A stretch of DNA of 64,000 nt from Asterella californica (lineage: Eukaryota; Streptophyta; Marchantiopsida; Marchantiales; Aytoniaceae), in the NCBI GenBank assembly GCA_036924285.1, contig JAYKYS010000019.1, positions 4,836,001-4,900,000 on the forward strand, in the 5' to 3' direction. How positions within the stretch are numbered: the first letter of the stretch is position 1; each line of letters begins with the position of its first letter. The notes beneath the pieces were generated by a model. The model had not been told where the DNA came from, ran no database searches, and was given only the letters and a program-made list of their open reading frames with translations. The position numbers and the translations under genes are program-made. This document shows positions 32,692 through 44,332 of this stretch, in pieces.

Positions 32692-33477
32692 ATGCTAGGA
32701 AATGTCACGGTCAAATGGTTGTTATTGAGACATCGCATGCTCAACACTGGTGTCCACAGTGCCAAAGATGGTTATGGAACAATATCCAGGGCTAATGCAA
32801 CTAGCATTCTCGCAAACGCTTCGTTCGTCGATAGAGTTGCCACTAAAGACGTCAACATCGACCCGTTCACATCGCTCTCTCTTCGAATCTTCCTTCCTGA
32901 AACCGTTCTCCCTCGAGATCAAATTCGTCAACTGACTGCAGCTGATGTTTTAAGTTTCGTTAGGGGACATGAGACTGAAATAAAGAGAGAATGAGAACAT
33001 GCTTACAGGGAAGTACAAAACAGGAAAGGGTCTGCAGGAGAATGGAAAGACGATCTGAGTCAGACCAATGTATATCAGGGTTACTTGCCAGCCAAGTCTG
33101 TAAGGAATCACAAAAAGTTGCCGATTATTGTACAATTCCATGGCGGAGGGTTTGTAATCGGGAGTAAGGACTCGGCTTCAAACGATGTGTTCTGCCGGAG
33201 GATGGCCAAGTTGTGCAATGCCATGGTCATCGTTTTAGGGTATAGATTAGCTCCTGAACACAAGTACTCGGCGGCTTTCGAAGATGGCTTTGAAGTTTTG
33301 AACTGGCTAGCCAACAGGCAAATTTGGCGCAGTGCAACAAGTCTATGGAACATGTACCTTCAGGTTACTTTCATAGAGGTTCAGAGATGTATCGGGAGTT
33401 GGTGGATTCCTTTGGAGAAAATGCGGTTGAGCCCTGGCTCGCTGCACACGCCGATCCATTGGAAGACATATGCATGA
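32692..33477 (+). pseudogene. Plant carboxylesterase (CXE family, alpha/beta hydrolase fold 3), truncated and broken
   Basis: The reading frame from 32692 gives DRVATKDVNIDPFTSLSLRI, typical of the N-terminus of plant CXE proteins, then an in-frame TGA at 32992. The same frame continues with VYQGYLPAKS, the oxyanion-hole motif FHGGGFVIGSKDS, MVIVLGYRLAPEHKYSAAFE and VLNWLAN. At about 33316 a one-base deletion shifts the frame; the +1 frame continues with ANLAQCNKSMEHV and VEPWLAAHADPLEDICMS, then stops, just where the nucleophile motif GxSxGG would come. The catalytic Ser, Asp and His are therefore missing. CXE enzymes hydrolyse esters; gibberellin receptors are related. This copy cannot work. 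Confidence 0.85.
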
Positions 33478-34900
33478 GTTAAAAACCATCGGGGTGCTTT
33501 GGGCAAAGCATTCCAGAGATATATACTCCAACCACCATCACTGAAAGCCTTGAAGCTTTGAATCACTTATCTAAGACTACCCGGAGACAAACCTCTCATA
33601 ATATGTAGTTCTAGATCCAAGCCACCGATGAAACACAAAAGCTGAAACACCCTGAATGGTCCAAGAATGGTCCAAGAGTTTCCTAGACAATGTAACACCA
33701 GTGGACAACAGTAAACTACCGTCGTACTTAATGACTCCTGGACTAGCACATGCCAAGCGACTCTCAAGTGTACCATCACTCTTTCAGAAACACAACTTGT
33801 TCGTCTCATCTCTACCTTAGAAAAATATGTCAATCAGGCTGATAATGCACTCTTGATTAGCTGGCTACCTAGAATTATCTTCCATGTATGTCTTCAGCTG
33901 GTATAACTCCGTACAGAACTTCCTCGCACATAAGATGCATCCCTTCCATGCACACTATTCTTCATCTATTTTTGCCCTGCGTAGTCCTAATAGAACTTCA
34001 GTCTTCAAAATTATATAAAATTACAAGGATTCTCTTCTGCTGTAGCTCCCTAATCAGAACCCTTTAGAAGAACTTCACACCATTAGTGTAACAACATCGA
34101 GAAACACAATGTATCAAAAATCATAAATTAAGGATCGTTCTCACGAAGATACAGTTAACAATTACACAAAACACAGTACTACAACGTCACAATGATAATT
34201 CAGATAGTTTTCTGTTATTTTCACAGAATGGAATAATATCCGGATGAGAGTTTAAGTTTGATAAGAAACCAAACCCAAGCACAACCTGATAAATCGTACA
34301 TCTATCTTCTCAAATCTTTTATATGTTGTTGGAAGGATCTCTGATCTACAACTATTTCATTTGTTTGTATATGAACAAATGAGATAGCAAATACTGCTGA
34401 AATGTTACTAGTCATCTCCTGAAAAGACAGAAGAATACAGACTTCACATCAAGGCTCAAAGAATAAGCCCCTATTCTTCATAAGAAGTGTTCTTCCAACT
34501 AAATCCTCACTCTTAAGAATCTCACTTATTTGAAGAAGCCAAACTTAAGACGAAGCCACCATGTTTCGAACTCTTCTTACAATTTAACTTATGTTTCTCC
34601 ACTTCACAGTAACTAATATGTTATCAGATTCTCAAAATGTCCTTCACTTAAATAGCCCAAAGACTCTCTTCGCCGAAGGTCAACTTCGGAGGTTCTGCAT
34701 CAATCAGATTTATCCATGCGACAGCAAACTACGTCCTTCGTAGGTCATTATCTTCACCCACATCATTCACACTCTCACTCCGCAATCTTGCGCAATCGAA
34801 AATTAACTAACAAAAACTGAAAAACATGAAAAAAGTAAAATGACTGAAACTCGCATCGCTTATATAGCCCTTTGTCCTAAGATGGCGGATCTCATTTCCT
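33478..34900. other. Stretch without a recognisable gene
   Basis: No continuation of the carboxylesterase is visible downstream and no other family is recognised. Moderately AT-rich. Confidence 0.45.
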
Positions 34901-34931
34901 ACAAAAAGATGATTACATCTAGACCGTATGA

Positions 34932-36900
34932 TCACGACTGCCCAAACTTCGGCGAAATCGAAGTTTTTACTCTACCTAACTTTAAAGTCTGTCCTATACT
35001 CCATAATGAAAATTTAACCGTCTCCCTAAGCTCCTTCAGATCTCTAATGATCCTCTCTGCTATCCTAACTATTCTACTCTTCGCTGAAGGATCTGACGCT
35101 ATCGTTAATTCTGTCCGAAGACGCTGCAGTAGCTCCATCTCTGTCGCGTTGAGTTCGGTGACGAAGTATGTCGTCGTAACCTCGTCCACCTTCGTTTGAA
35201 GTTCTTCGGCCTTCACTTCTGCTATCTCCTTCGCCTTTAAAACCTTCGTTAGCTCCTCATCCTTTGCAGCCAACTGCTCGTCCTTAGTCGCTAATTGTTC
35301 CAAAATAGCATCCCTCTCTGATTTCAAGTCGTGGAAGCGCGAAGTCATGAGATTCAACTTCGTCTGTCCTTCTTGAAGTTCCTGCAAGTACCTTGTCTGT
35401 TCATGCGACTATGCTATAAGCAATGCATCTCGCTGCGAAATATACTTCTTGACTTCGGCCGAAGTGTACGCAAGTTTCTCCGTCAGAACGTCCTTCTCCT
35501 TGATCCATCCTTGTCGTCCGAAGTGCACCGCACTGAGAAGATCGCTCAACGATATTGACTCTTTCGCTCTCCTTCTCGTAGACATGCCTTTGCATGTCCA
35601 ACTACGCCATGATCGACAACGCTGTACCGCTTAGGAATTCTAGAGTCTGTTCAAACATCTTCAACTCTCGTCCGAAATTTGAGTCATTCGGTCTCCAGTC
35701 GTAACCTCTTCCGGTCTGGACGAAGTTCAAAGTTCTTGTTGAGTGACCTCCGTCTCGGCTGCTTGCACACTCGAAGGTACTCTTCTTAAACTCGACTCTC
35801 CTTGGTCTCTTCTCGGACTCGAGGTTCCTACTATTTCTACAGAAGACGACTTCACTGGAGATCGCACGTCATCGGCTCCTTCGTCCGAAGTCGTCATTGT
35901 CGTTCTTCTCGCTTTCTTCTTTCTTCTTGAAGTCGCGCCACTTGGTGTAAATTTCCTCTTCGCCCGGGTACTAGATCCCGTCGATCATTGGAGTCGTTAC
36001 TTCCTCCCTCCGAGGAGTTGGTTCCATCAAGAGCTCATCTACGGACGTCGTTCTTTGTCCGAACTTCTCTTCTTACTCCGAAGATAGTAACTTCATTCCC
36101 CGATAAAAGAACACCGCGAAGGCCGCGAAGTATGTCGACCCACCATCGTCGAAGGTATTGAACAGCTTTTGCACATGGTCGTGGAAGATCTTCGTCCAAT
36201 ACGTCTTCCTACCTTCGAAGATCTGTTCGATGAAGTGTATCTGCCAATTGATCAGATACGAAATACGCTGTGGTTTGAAGATCGTGTTGAGCGCGATCGC
36301 CACATCTCTCTTGAACGGGTCGATATAGCTGTGTACCTTAAATCCGTTCGACCCACCGACATCATCGAGAAGAGCTTGTTGTACTTCGTCACTTCCTCTA
36401 AAGACGGCTTGCAAGTGCTATCGTAAATAAGGTCACATGGCCTTCCTGCGTCATCGATTCCCAAGACGAAGCTCCAATGCGATAGATTCCAATTGTTCGA
36501 TCTTGCCCAAAGATCTTCGGAGGGGTGCCCTTTACAGACGAGGATCTCCTGTAACAGCTCCGAAGAGATCACCCCCCAGTTCTCTATCAAGAACGTCATT
36601 CTCATTTCTTTGAGTCGTTCTTGATACGGACTGAAGTCCGGCCACTTCGTTGCTATAGTCTTCAACTTCGGCTTCTTCGCCGTCTACATCCCTCTCATCT
36701 TCACCGAAGATCTGAAGTTCCTTCGCTCTTTTGCGATTATGACACTTCCTCACTCGGCACTTGATCGTGAAAAGCGCAGACTTCAGACTTCGCCAACTGA
36801 ACTTGATTTGAGACTTCGCCAAAGACAGATGTTGCCACTCCCCCGCACAAAACCTTAGAAGAGACTCTTCGTCAAAGACAGCCTTCGCCCACTCTCGTTC
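34932..36900 (-). pseudogene. Unknown minus-strand coding remnant with a C-terminal coiled coil
   Basis: Three consecutive blocks read in changing frames: 36822-36660 (IKFSWRSLKSALFTIKCRVR, then acidic GEDERDVDGEEAEVED), 36665-36390 (KWPDFSPYQERLKEMRMTFL, WNLSHWSFVLGIDDAG, LEEVTKYNKLFSMM) and 36370-36073 (GFKVHSYIDPFKRDVAIALN, YLINWQIHFIEQIFEGRKTY). Degenerate sequence follows, then a clean block at 35387-34932 with heptad-like LATKDEQLAAKDEELTKVLK and more coiled coil. The frame jumps keep protein-like composition on one strand, so this was one gene of about 600 codons or more. I do not recognise the family; a retroelement Gag-like or plant transposon-associated protein is possible. Confidence 0.45.
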
Positions 36901-37790
36901 GATCGATGTGGAACGCTACAGTAAACTCGCGAGCGGAAATAGTAAAATGAAATGCTTTTTGACTCTTCTTATAGCTTTTCCTCTCGTCATCTCACGTGCG
37001 AAGTCTCTCTTGTTTCTCGAGCGCGAAGTTGCGTGAATTTCTGTGCTACTTGGTCCTCTTCTTTGGGTCATAACTTCGTCGTTCGACATCTGTTCTCAGC
37101 AAATGAGGTATCTCTAGAAAGCTCTTCGTCTGAAGAATGCAGTTAGATTATTATTCCAAAAAGATACACTCCACAGATTCCGTATTTTTTTTCAGCATCA
37201 TCCTTCAGCTAAGAAACTCTATACTACACTAAACTTATCCTATCTATCATCTATACTAATTAATCTATTGTTTTATCTAACAAAAACAAAAAAATTCTAA
37301 CAAATTGGAAATCCAAGGCTTCACAATTAGCTCCTCTAATGGTGTGAGAGAAGACGTCAACAAGTGGATATACTGCTTATCACCTGTGTAAGAAGGTGTC
37401 TCAAAGTGCATGTCAAGTAGAACAGCCTCCACATTAAGTTTCCATGAACATTCAGATTACGTGAAAGAACCGAAGAGGAGTTTTCTTCCAATGACTAACC
37501 TGCTCTAGTTCAGAGACTCGACAGCCCGTAGGGTGCTTCTGATCATGTCCTCATTGCCGTTGGAAAATGTTTCACATGTATGATTATTTCTCAGTGAGTC
37601 TCTTATATAGTATGCTCTTATGCTGCATTCCACGTTTCGAAGATCAAAGTGTTATTCAAATGAAGATTGTTATTTTTAATATAATTTAATATATAGGATT
37701 TAATTTTTTCAGTTATGTTATTGAATGTAAATAAAAAATATGTTCTGATAAATATTGAGTAGTTTTTTTCCAAGTGGATCATAATTCATA

Positions 37791-37896
37791 AAGTTGGTAA
37801 ATAGTTGTAAGTTCATTCCTTATTTAATACATTTTAATTTGGGATGAAAACATGTCACCAACACTATTTTCTTTGAGAGTTGTGAGAGTTAGGCTC
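37791..37896 (+). repeat. Direct repeat, copy 1
   Basis: AAGTTGGT(A/G)AATAG(T/C)TGTAAG through TTTTAATTTGGGATGAAAAC to TGAGAG...GAGAGTTA is repeated at 38537-38641. The units lie 640 bases apart in the same orientation. They could be terminal repeats of a small element or a local duplication. Confidence 0.75.
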
Positions 37897-38536
37897 AGTT
37901 TATGACTTGACATGAGCTGACATGATCTCCAGTCACTCCGATTTGCAATTTCTTGCTTGTTTCCTCTCATCTATCTTCCATCTCTGAACCAGAGTTTATG
38001 TTGCATGCACATTCTTTTCAAGACTATGCAGTTAGGTTAGGTGAAAATCGTAAACAAATGATAAACTATTTGTTCTCTAGAACTAACTGTTCAAAATATT
38101 ATCGAATATTTTCATAGTAGCAATTCTTGAAGCGGAGAGTATTGCTGAATATTACAACCTATATATCCTTCTTTCAGTCGATATTATCTCCAACTGATGA
38201 TCAAACAACATATATTTGTCTGAGAAGATCATTCCACTCTATTTTCATGTGAACTGATCAGCTACTTGGTAAATCGGAAACAACACTACTCATAATTTTT
38301 ATCACCAACAAAACTCACACACTTTTTCTGAGATATGACTCTTCAATCGGGTACAATGACACTCGCTGGACTCCGATCAGGAAAAAGTTGCAGTTATAGC
38401 AAAGTTATCTGTAGAGATTGATCCGGTCACTGAGATATAATCCAATTAACCTCAACTGTCCCTTAAACCCTAGAGTCCATTAACTCTCTTGCTTAACCTC
38501 TTTCTTCTTTCCTTCTTATGTTTGACTACATGTGTA

Positions 38537-38641
38537 AAGTTGGTGAATAGCTGTAAGTTCATTCCTTATTTAATAGATTTTAATTTGGGATGAAAACATA
38601 GTGACCAAAACTATTTTTTGTGAGAGATGCGAGAGTTAAGC
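38537..38641 (+). repeat. Direct repeat, copy 2
   Basis: Second copy of the unit at 37791-37896, with about one base in nine changed. Confidence 0.75.
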
Positions 38642-38971
38642 TAAATGTAAAGGTCATTAAAAGATAAGTCTCTTTAGTCTCGCATTCCTACAAATTTGCT
38701 ATAACTTCTTTTATATTCTTATCGAATATGATGTGATTATGTTCTGCAGGTGAAGTAAAGTAATAGATACAATCCAAAACAAGACCTTCTTTCGTAGCGA
38801 TGTTGTACCTCTGAACTAAGTTTACGAGATCAAAATTATTGTTTCTAATCACCAAGTTAAGACCTAAGACATATAACTGAAATAGCTTTTTGTCTATTGT
38901 CATGATTGTATATATTATATCTATTTTGGATAGAAAGTGATATTATGTGCGTTTTTCAGATTCATATATAC

Positions 38972-40408
38972 AATGGATTCATCTTCGTCCAAAAAAGGAA
39001 AAATGGAAAAGATTTTCACAGATGATAAAGAGGGGAGTGAACGCATAGTACGAATATTGAAGCAGCCAAGTTCTACTCCATCATCTCCCATAAAGTCGAT
39101 GAGCAGACGGCGTCGATGAGCAGACGGTGTTTTTGACAATTACGCCTTGGAGTTCTACTCCAATTTTCAAATTCTGACACTTCATGCCTCTCTGAATGTG
39201 CATGCATTATCATATTGTTCGATTCACGACAGTAGACATATCTGTTGTTGTTATTGCTGTACACGGTGAAAATGAATACAAAAAATTTGAGATCACAATC
39301 GTGGATGGTGATTCTGAAGAAGACAAGATGACGGTAAGTAATTATGTACATTAAATAACTTACATTTATAAATTTATTTCGCAACTGATTTAAAATTTTC
39401 TATTCATGAAACTTCTAGACTAACACATTTTGTGTTCATGTTGCAATTGATCATCCCTTCTGATTTCGCGACAGAGTATAAAAATATTGAGACTCGTTTT
39501 CACTCTAGACATGCTGTATTGTTACACTTGAAATTTGTATCAAGACAGATTTTGTCCACGAGAGAAGAAAATGATCTTCTAAAATTGCATACACACGCAG
39601 CTACTATATGAGCAACTTCTTCTATCAAATCGAGAATTGACGTTTTGAAAAGAGTACAAAAATCTCATATTACGAGAGAAAACAAAAACATCAAGGTATA
39701 TATCAAATTTTTATGTGAATAATCTGAATCAACTTTCCTATTTGCAGATAGATCTTATGTTTATAACTTCTTTCCATGTGTTCATGTGCGTGGTACTTTC
39801 AAACCACGTAAGTATGGTGACAGACCTTACAAATACACATGCGTCAAGTGCAATTTGACGCATTTACAAATTCAAGAATTTGATCATCTTCAAGGCTTTT
39901 GTGAAAGTTGTAATATGTATTGTCAATTACGACATGTGCTATGGATTGAAGGGTATGTGGAAGATCTATCCGATGGTAACTAATACATGGTCCGTGCAAA
40001 AAATAATTGGTTCCAAGATCCAACGGGTCTAGTGGAAACAGAGGTTGTCCAAAATTACGATAGCGACAACCATCGAGATATGCTACTGGATCAAATTGAG
40101 GAGATCGCAACAGTAGGAATTTTCTCGTTTAATTCAAACAATGATTTTTGTGGATTTGATCAAGTATACAATTTATACTTTATTTAATTTTCGATTGTAC
40201 AAATATTATGATGATTTTTAGTAATTTTTTAAAACATTGACTCATGTCATCACAAACTAATTGCATCAATAGAAGAGTCGCTATCGAATATTGCAAACCA
40301 CTAATATAATGACATCATTGAACTCTAAATTTTCTTTTTAACAGATCAAGGAGACTACATCTGCTAAGGGAGAGTCACCGAAAAGCTCGACAATTCCAAC
40401 AGTTTAAA
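38972..40408 (+). CDS. Gene-like module with introns and a CxxC/CxxC motif, unknown function
   Basis: Exon-like blocks on the plus strand. ATG 38972 opens MDSSSSKKGKMEKIFTDDKE and a Ser/Arg tail. A block at about 39230-39332 reads KKFEITIVDGDSEEDKMT and ends at GTAAGT. A block at about 39440-39695 is helical and basic (FATEYKNIETRFHSRHAVLL) with one in-frame TGA near 39609. A block from a TTTGCAG acceptor (39749) has YTCVKCN and FCESCNMYC, four Cys as in a zinc ribbon, and stops at TAA 39981. A last block (40345-40408) follows AACAG and stops at TAA. The introns look real, but the stops suggest decay or wrong boundaries. Family unknown. It lies just upstream of the Helitron and may be host DNA or captured cargo. 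Confidence 0.35.
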
Positions 40409-41440
40409 AAGATCTATTTTGTCTTCTGTGTTTATTGTCTTGATATATCTGATATTTTTCAAAATTTCAATTTTACCATTGTAGTTAATTTAATGTATAT
40501 AATATATAACAAATTTCATTTGTGATTTTTATTTTATAGCATTTTTCTTTAAACATTAAAATAAATCAATACCAGTTGTACATATTCCAAGGTAAATTCA
40601 ACATTGCATTAAGTTTTCCAACAACGCTTTCTTTGATGTTGTTTTTCAGGTTTATATCACATGATCAAATGGAGTCTGACCTACGATGATATATGTAGAA
40701 CATGAAACTCTTTGGCAAACAAAAATTCATGGCGCCAACAAAAGATGAATGCAACACCAAATTATCAAAATATGAAAAGCATACAACAAAAACATCAAAC
40801 GATTTCAAAGAACAAACACTTTAGAAACGTGTTGTAGGTTTGCCAAGTGCAACTATATGAACGTGCAAAACGCATGAAACAATAAAGCACACGGAGAAAC
40901 TATAAACAAAGAGAAACAAACAACAAAAAACACTTTGAAACGACAATTATTTGCGAAATTTACTACCATTCAAACGTGATGTGATTCACAAACATCTTTA
41001 CGAATAAAAATAAATCAAACTGTAAAATTTAATTGCATTAAATATAAAATTCAAGATGATTTTGAACGTAAATACTTCAGAAACGTTCATTGTTCTTGAA
41101 ACGTGACATCATTTTATACAAATTACATCAAATATGTTCGCACAATGAAAGTGTATGAAATATTAAACTTAATGCAACATATGAAATGTAGCAAAAGTTT
41201 AACATTACACGATAGATGTGCTTCAACTCCACGTGGTTCTTGCTCATACGACCTAGAGGAGAAGGAAGAGAACTCAAATTTCGTCATCAAACCATAATCG
41301 AACAACCTAAGTTGAACAACACTAAGGTCATCATAATCAAGTATGTGTATTACAACCTTTGCATAATTTTCATAGATTACAATTTCTAAGTGTATCAAAC
41401 AATAAACATAATTTTCTATTATTTTGTTCAGATGTCTAAA
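40409..41440. other. AT-rich stretch without a recognisable gene
   Basis: No convincing coding block. It may contain the 5' end of the Helitron, but I cannot identify a terminus. Confidence 0.4.
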
Positions 41441-41461
41441 GATTTGTCCAAATTTTAAAAG

Positions 41462-41935
41462 TGTGAAAATTTCATATATACTTCAGGAGATTGTATGTTT
41501 GATTCGATATAATATTTATTGCATCATAAATCTTTTATCGCATCTTTACGAAATCAAACTCGAAATGAACTTTATAATATCTACTCAAGAGCTAGAGATA
41601 CATATGATCCATTGATATTATCTTATTTCATGGAAGGTGAATCGAGAGTGTCGCATCATGTCGAATCTATAGATGAATATATAACCAAAGTTGATAAAAT
41701 GGCAAAAGAAGGTGATGTGTGGGGTGATTCTTTATGTCTCTTAGCTTTATCTTCCATACTACATACAAATATTCACATCTACATTTCTACTTCTGGAAAG
41801 AATATGATTCAATTATCAAACAACAACTCCTATCATGTTACTTTCAATCTTCTATATGATGATAATGAAAGTAGTTCTGGTCGTTATGAATCAATCGTAT
41901 TGATTCATGATGAATTTCTTATCAACAAATGGTAG
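41462..41935 (+). pseudogene. OTU-like cysteine protease segment
   Basis: In one frame: YTSGDCMFDSI (41477-41509), then TAA at 41510, then helical sequence (FIASLRNQTRNELYNIYSRA) and GDVWGDSLCLLALSSILHTN, ending SGRYESIVLI. This is the pattern of an OTU domain: the Asp-Gly-(Asp/Asn)-Cys nucleophile motif, the WG-D-x-E/S-L helix and the final strand, where the catalytic His (HY-S-x) is here Arg-Tyr. OTU proteases cut ubiquitin-like chains and occur fused in some large Helitrons. With a stop and without the His this copy is dead. That it belongs to the same Helitron is inferred from position and strand. Confidence 0.6.
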
Positions 41936-42321
41936 TATATAGTGAAACAACTGCAAGATTTATGATTAATTCAACTAAATGTATCAATTGTACAATTAGA
42001 TGAGGATGACTTCAACACTATTCAAACTATAATTTATAAACTAGGTATAGATAAACTAAATCTCCAAAAAACCAAAGTAAACCATCATTTGCAAGATATT
42101 GAGTCTCATCAATTAAACATTCTATATTATGAACTCTTATTATTCTATCAGAAATATCCGTATTTATCCATAAGAGATGTCATAAAGAATTTCATACAAT
42201 CTCATAAACAATATGAAATATAACTCTTTAGAATGAAAAAAACACTTTTTGATAAAATAAAACAATACAAAATAATAAATAAGACTAATTCAATTAACAC
42301 ATCTAACCGTACTTCTAAAGA

Positions 42322-42975
42322 ATGAAAAAACTACCATTAGAAGAAAAATACATAGATACTTACTTCAAATCTTTACTGGATGTTTCATATCATTCATGTG
42401 ACATATGCTATAAACGTGATTTATTGAAAAATTCAAAATATATCAATCAAATTCGTTACAACTTCATTTGCTCTTATGCTGAAACAACTAACATAACTTT
42501 CGAACAGCTTAAAGATAATACAAGGATTTGTTTGATGTGTATGTGGTATATAAACGATAACAAAATATCTTTTTTCTTTGAGATATCTAGAGTTTATAAT
42601 ACCAATACGATACCATATTTTGAATGTTTAAACGAAGTCGAAGAAAGATTGATCTCACCGCGAGTAATGTTCAGAAACATTCATATATACAATGGTTTCC
42701 AACAATGACATCTAAGAGATAGTGTTATCAATATCCCGTCAAATACAAACATGGTCCATACATATTTACCAAGTATGCCCGATGAAGAAGGTTCTATCAT
42801 AGTGGAAATCAAAAGAGAACTAACTCCAAAATCAATCTATAAAACAAGCTACGTTCGACCTAACAAAGTAATGCGAGCTTTACATTATCTTATTGATACA
42901 CACTTTTACAAACATTACAATATCAAGCTGAGTGAAAATTGGATTGACAATTTTAACAAAAATTATTCAAAATAA
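42322..42975 (+). pseudogene. Helitron DUF6570-like region
   Basis: Two frames separated by TGA at 42706. The first has a cysteine pair (CDICYKRD) and CLMCMWYINDNKI, then PYFECLNEVEERLISPRVMF, the hallmark 'L-x-x-x-EERL-(I/V)-SPR' motif. The second continues with INIPSNTNMVHTYLPSMPDE, YKTSYVRPNKVMRALHYLID and FYKHYNI. This combination is the region preceding the Rep domain in many eukaryotic Helitron proteins. Its function is unknown. Confidence 0.8.
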
Positions 42976-43088
42976 TAACTCTGATTCGATGAAGTACAAA
43001 CTACCGAAACAAATAACAAGTTCGATGAAAATAATCATGACCCAAGCACAAACACTGAGACATTTATTGCAAACTTTTTGATCCTGAA

Positions 43089-43450
43089 ATGATTTACGCC
43101 ATTGAAAAATATAAACTTACTGTGGCTCCTAGCGAGAGATATCACCCTTTGAGTTTATTCGAAGATGAATTTTGTGAAGAGACTAATTTTCTTTGTTTGT
43201 TTTTTGGCAACGGAAGAAACAAACAAATCGTTTCGAAGATGTCTTATCACAAACTAGCTTCATGGGAATTATTATACAAAACTCATAAATTTGCTAGACA
43301 TTTACCAAACATCTTTTTTAAGATGTCTAAAATCTGCATCGAGAAAATTCTAAACATTTCATGGATTTGAGTAAGAAAAAGTAAATTACAAGGCTCTAAT
43401 TTGACGGTGAAACAAGTCAAGAATGACAATTTCAAACAACAACTTCTTAT
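43089..43450 (+). pseudogene. Helitron region leading to the Rep domain
   Basis: YKLTVAPSERYHPLSLFEDE and FCEETNFLCLFFGNGR correspond to the conserved 'iAPgE...P.slf-D...EE..FP.LFp.G' block, and FARHLPNIFFKMSKICIEKI to the following '(F)A-H-P-(L/I)FFK' block. The frame ends at TGA 43368 and resumes after it (QGSNLTVKQVKNDNFKQQLL). The HUH nuclease that should follow is not visible. Confidence 0.75.
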
Positions 43451-43723
43451 ATCTGATCAAGCTTTTCTTTGTTTGTCCTAATTACGATTCACTCTAGACG
43501 ATTACCAAGTCGTTAGACTTTCGTACGATCCAATTAATATTTACATTAATTCCTTCCCAATCGACCTGATATATCTCAAACGTCATCCGTCATTACGAAT
43601 CGTCGCGAAGGTCATCATCAAAACGTTTCATATATCTCAAACGTCATCCAATTGATATTTACATTAATTCCTTTCCAAAAAAATGCTACTTCAATTTGGC
43701 AAGCCAACACAAATTGTTAATAC

Positions 43724-44183
43724 GTGTTGGATCCACATGCTACGACACAATATTATACATCATATCTAACAAAAATAGATAATACAATAACGAATGAAAT
43801 GAAGAAAATTAACAATAAATATATTGAGGAAAATCAAGAAGTAACCACACGAAATAAAAAAGTTAGGCAATGCATTCCTAAATTCCAGACAAGTTCCGGC
43901 TCAATTAGCCATCTATATAGTCTTAAAATTACCTTTGTATCGTGCTTCTCGCTCCTTTCAGTTCATAGATACTAGTAGTTCATCCTATCGAACTTTCCTC
44001 CTCAAAAGTGTCAAACAACTATCTTCTAAAGATGATTCAACAAACATAGGATTGCCATCCATAATAGATAAGTATGCACGGCGTCCAGAACATCTGCAAA
44101 CAAATTCAATGACTTTGATAGAATTCGTGGTCAAGTTTAATACTTCAAAAAATAGAAGATTGAGAAAATTAAAAATTATTTGA
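43724..44183 (+). pseudogene. Helitron region after the Rep domain, frameshifted
   Basis: First frame: LDPHATTQYYTSYLTKIDNT, matching the conserved 'YCASYLTK' tyrosine-containing block, and NNKYIEENQEVTTRNKKVRQ. Second frame, from 43935: YRASRSFQFIDTSSSSYRTF and SIIDKYARRPEHLQ. The two halves belong to one protein, shifted between about 43915 and 43940. Only about 270 bases separate this block from the pre-Rep block, so the Rep core has been deleted. Confidence 0.75.
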
Positions 44184-44332
44184 TGGATATGTTTCGACCA
44201 ATATAAACAACCGGAAGAGTATTTCAGAGAGCAAGTGCTGTTATATGTCTTTTTTTTTACGACGAGAACAACATCAAAGATTCAACTGAAACATGAGAAA
44301 ATACATATAATAGACATAAATCACATATTCTA

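Larger units (their letters stand above)
36901..38970. other. AT-rich intergenic DNA containing a pair of direct repeats
   Basis: No gene seen. A 72-codon minus-strand frame at 38903-38688 has no recognisable motif. Confidence 0.45.

Noticed and set aside
33567..33833. Minus-strand frame downstream of the carboxylesterase
   Set aside because: No motif, and neither strand continues the hydrolase fold.
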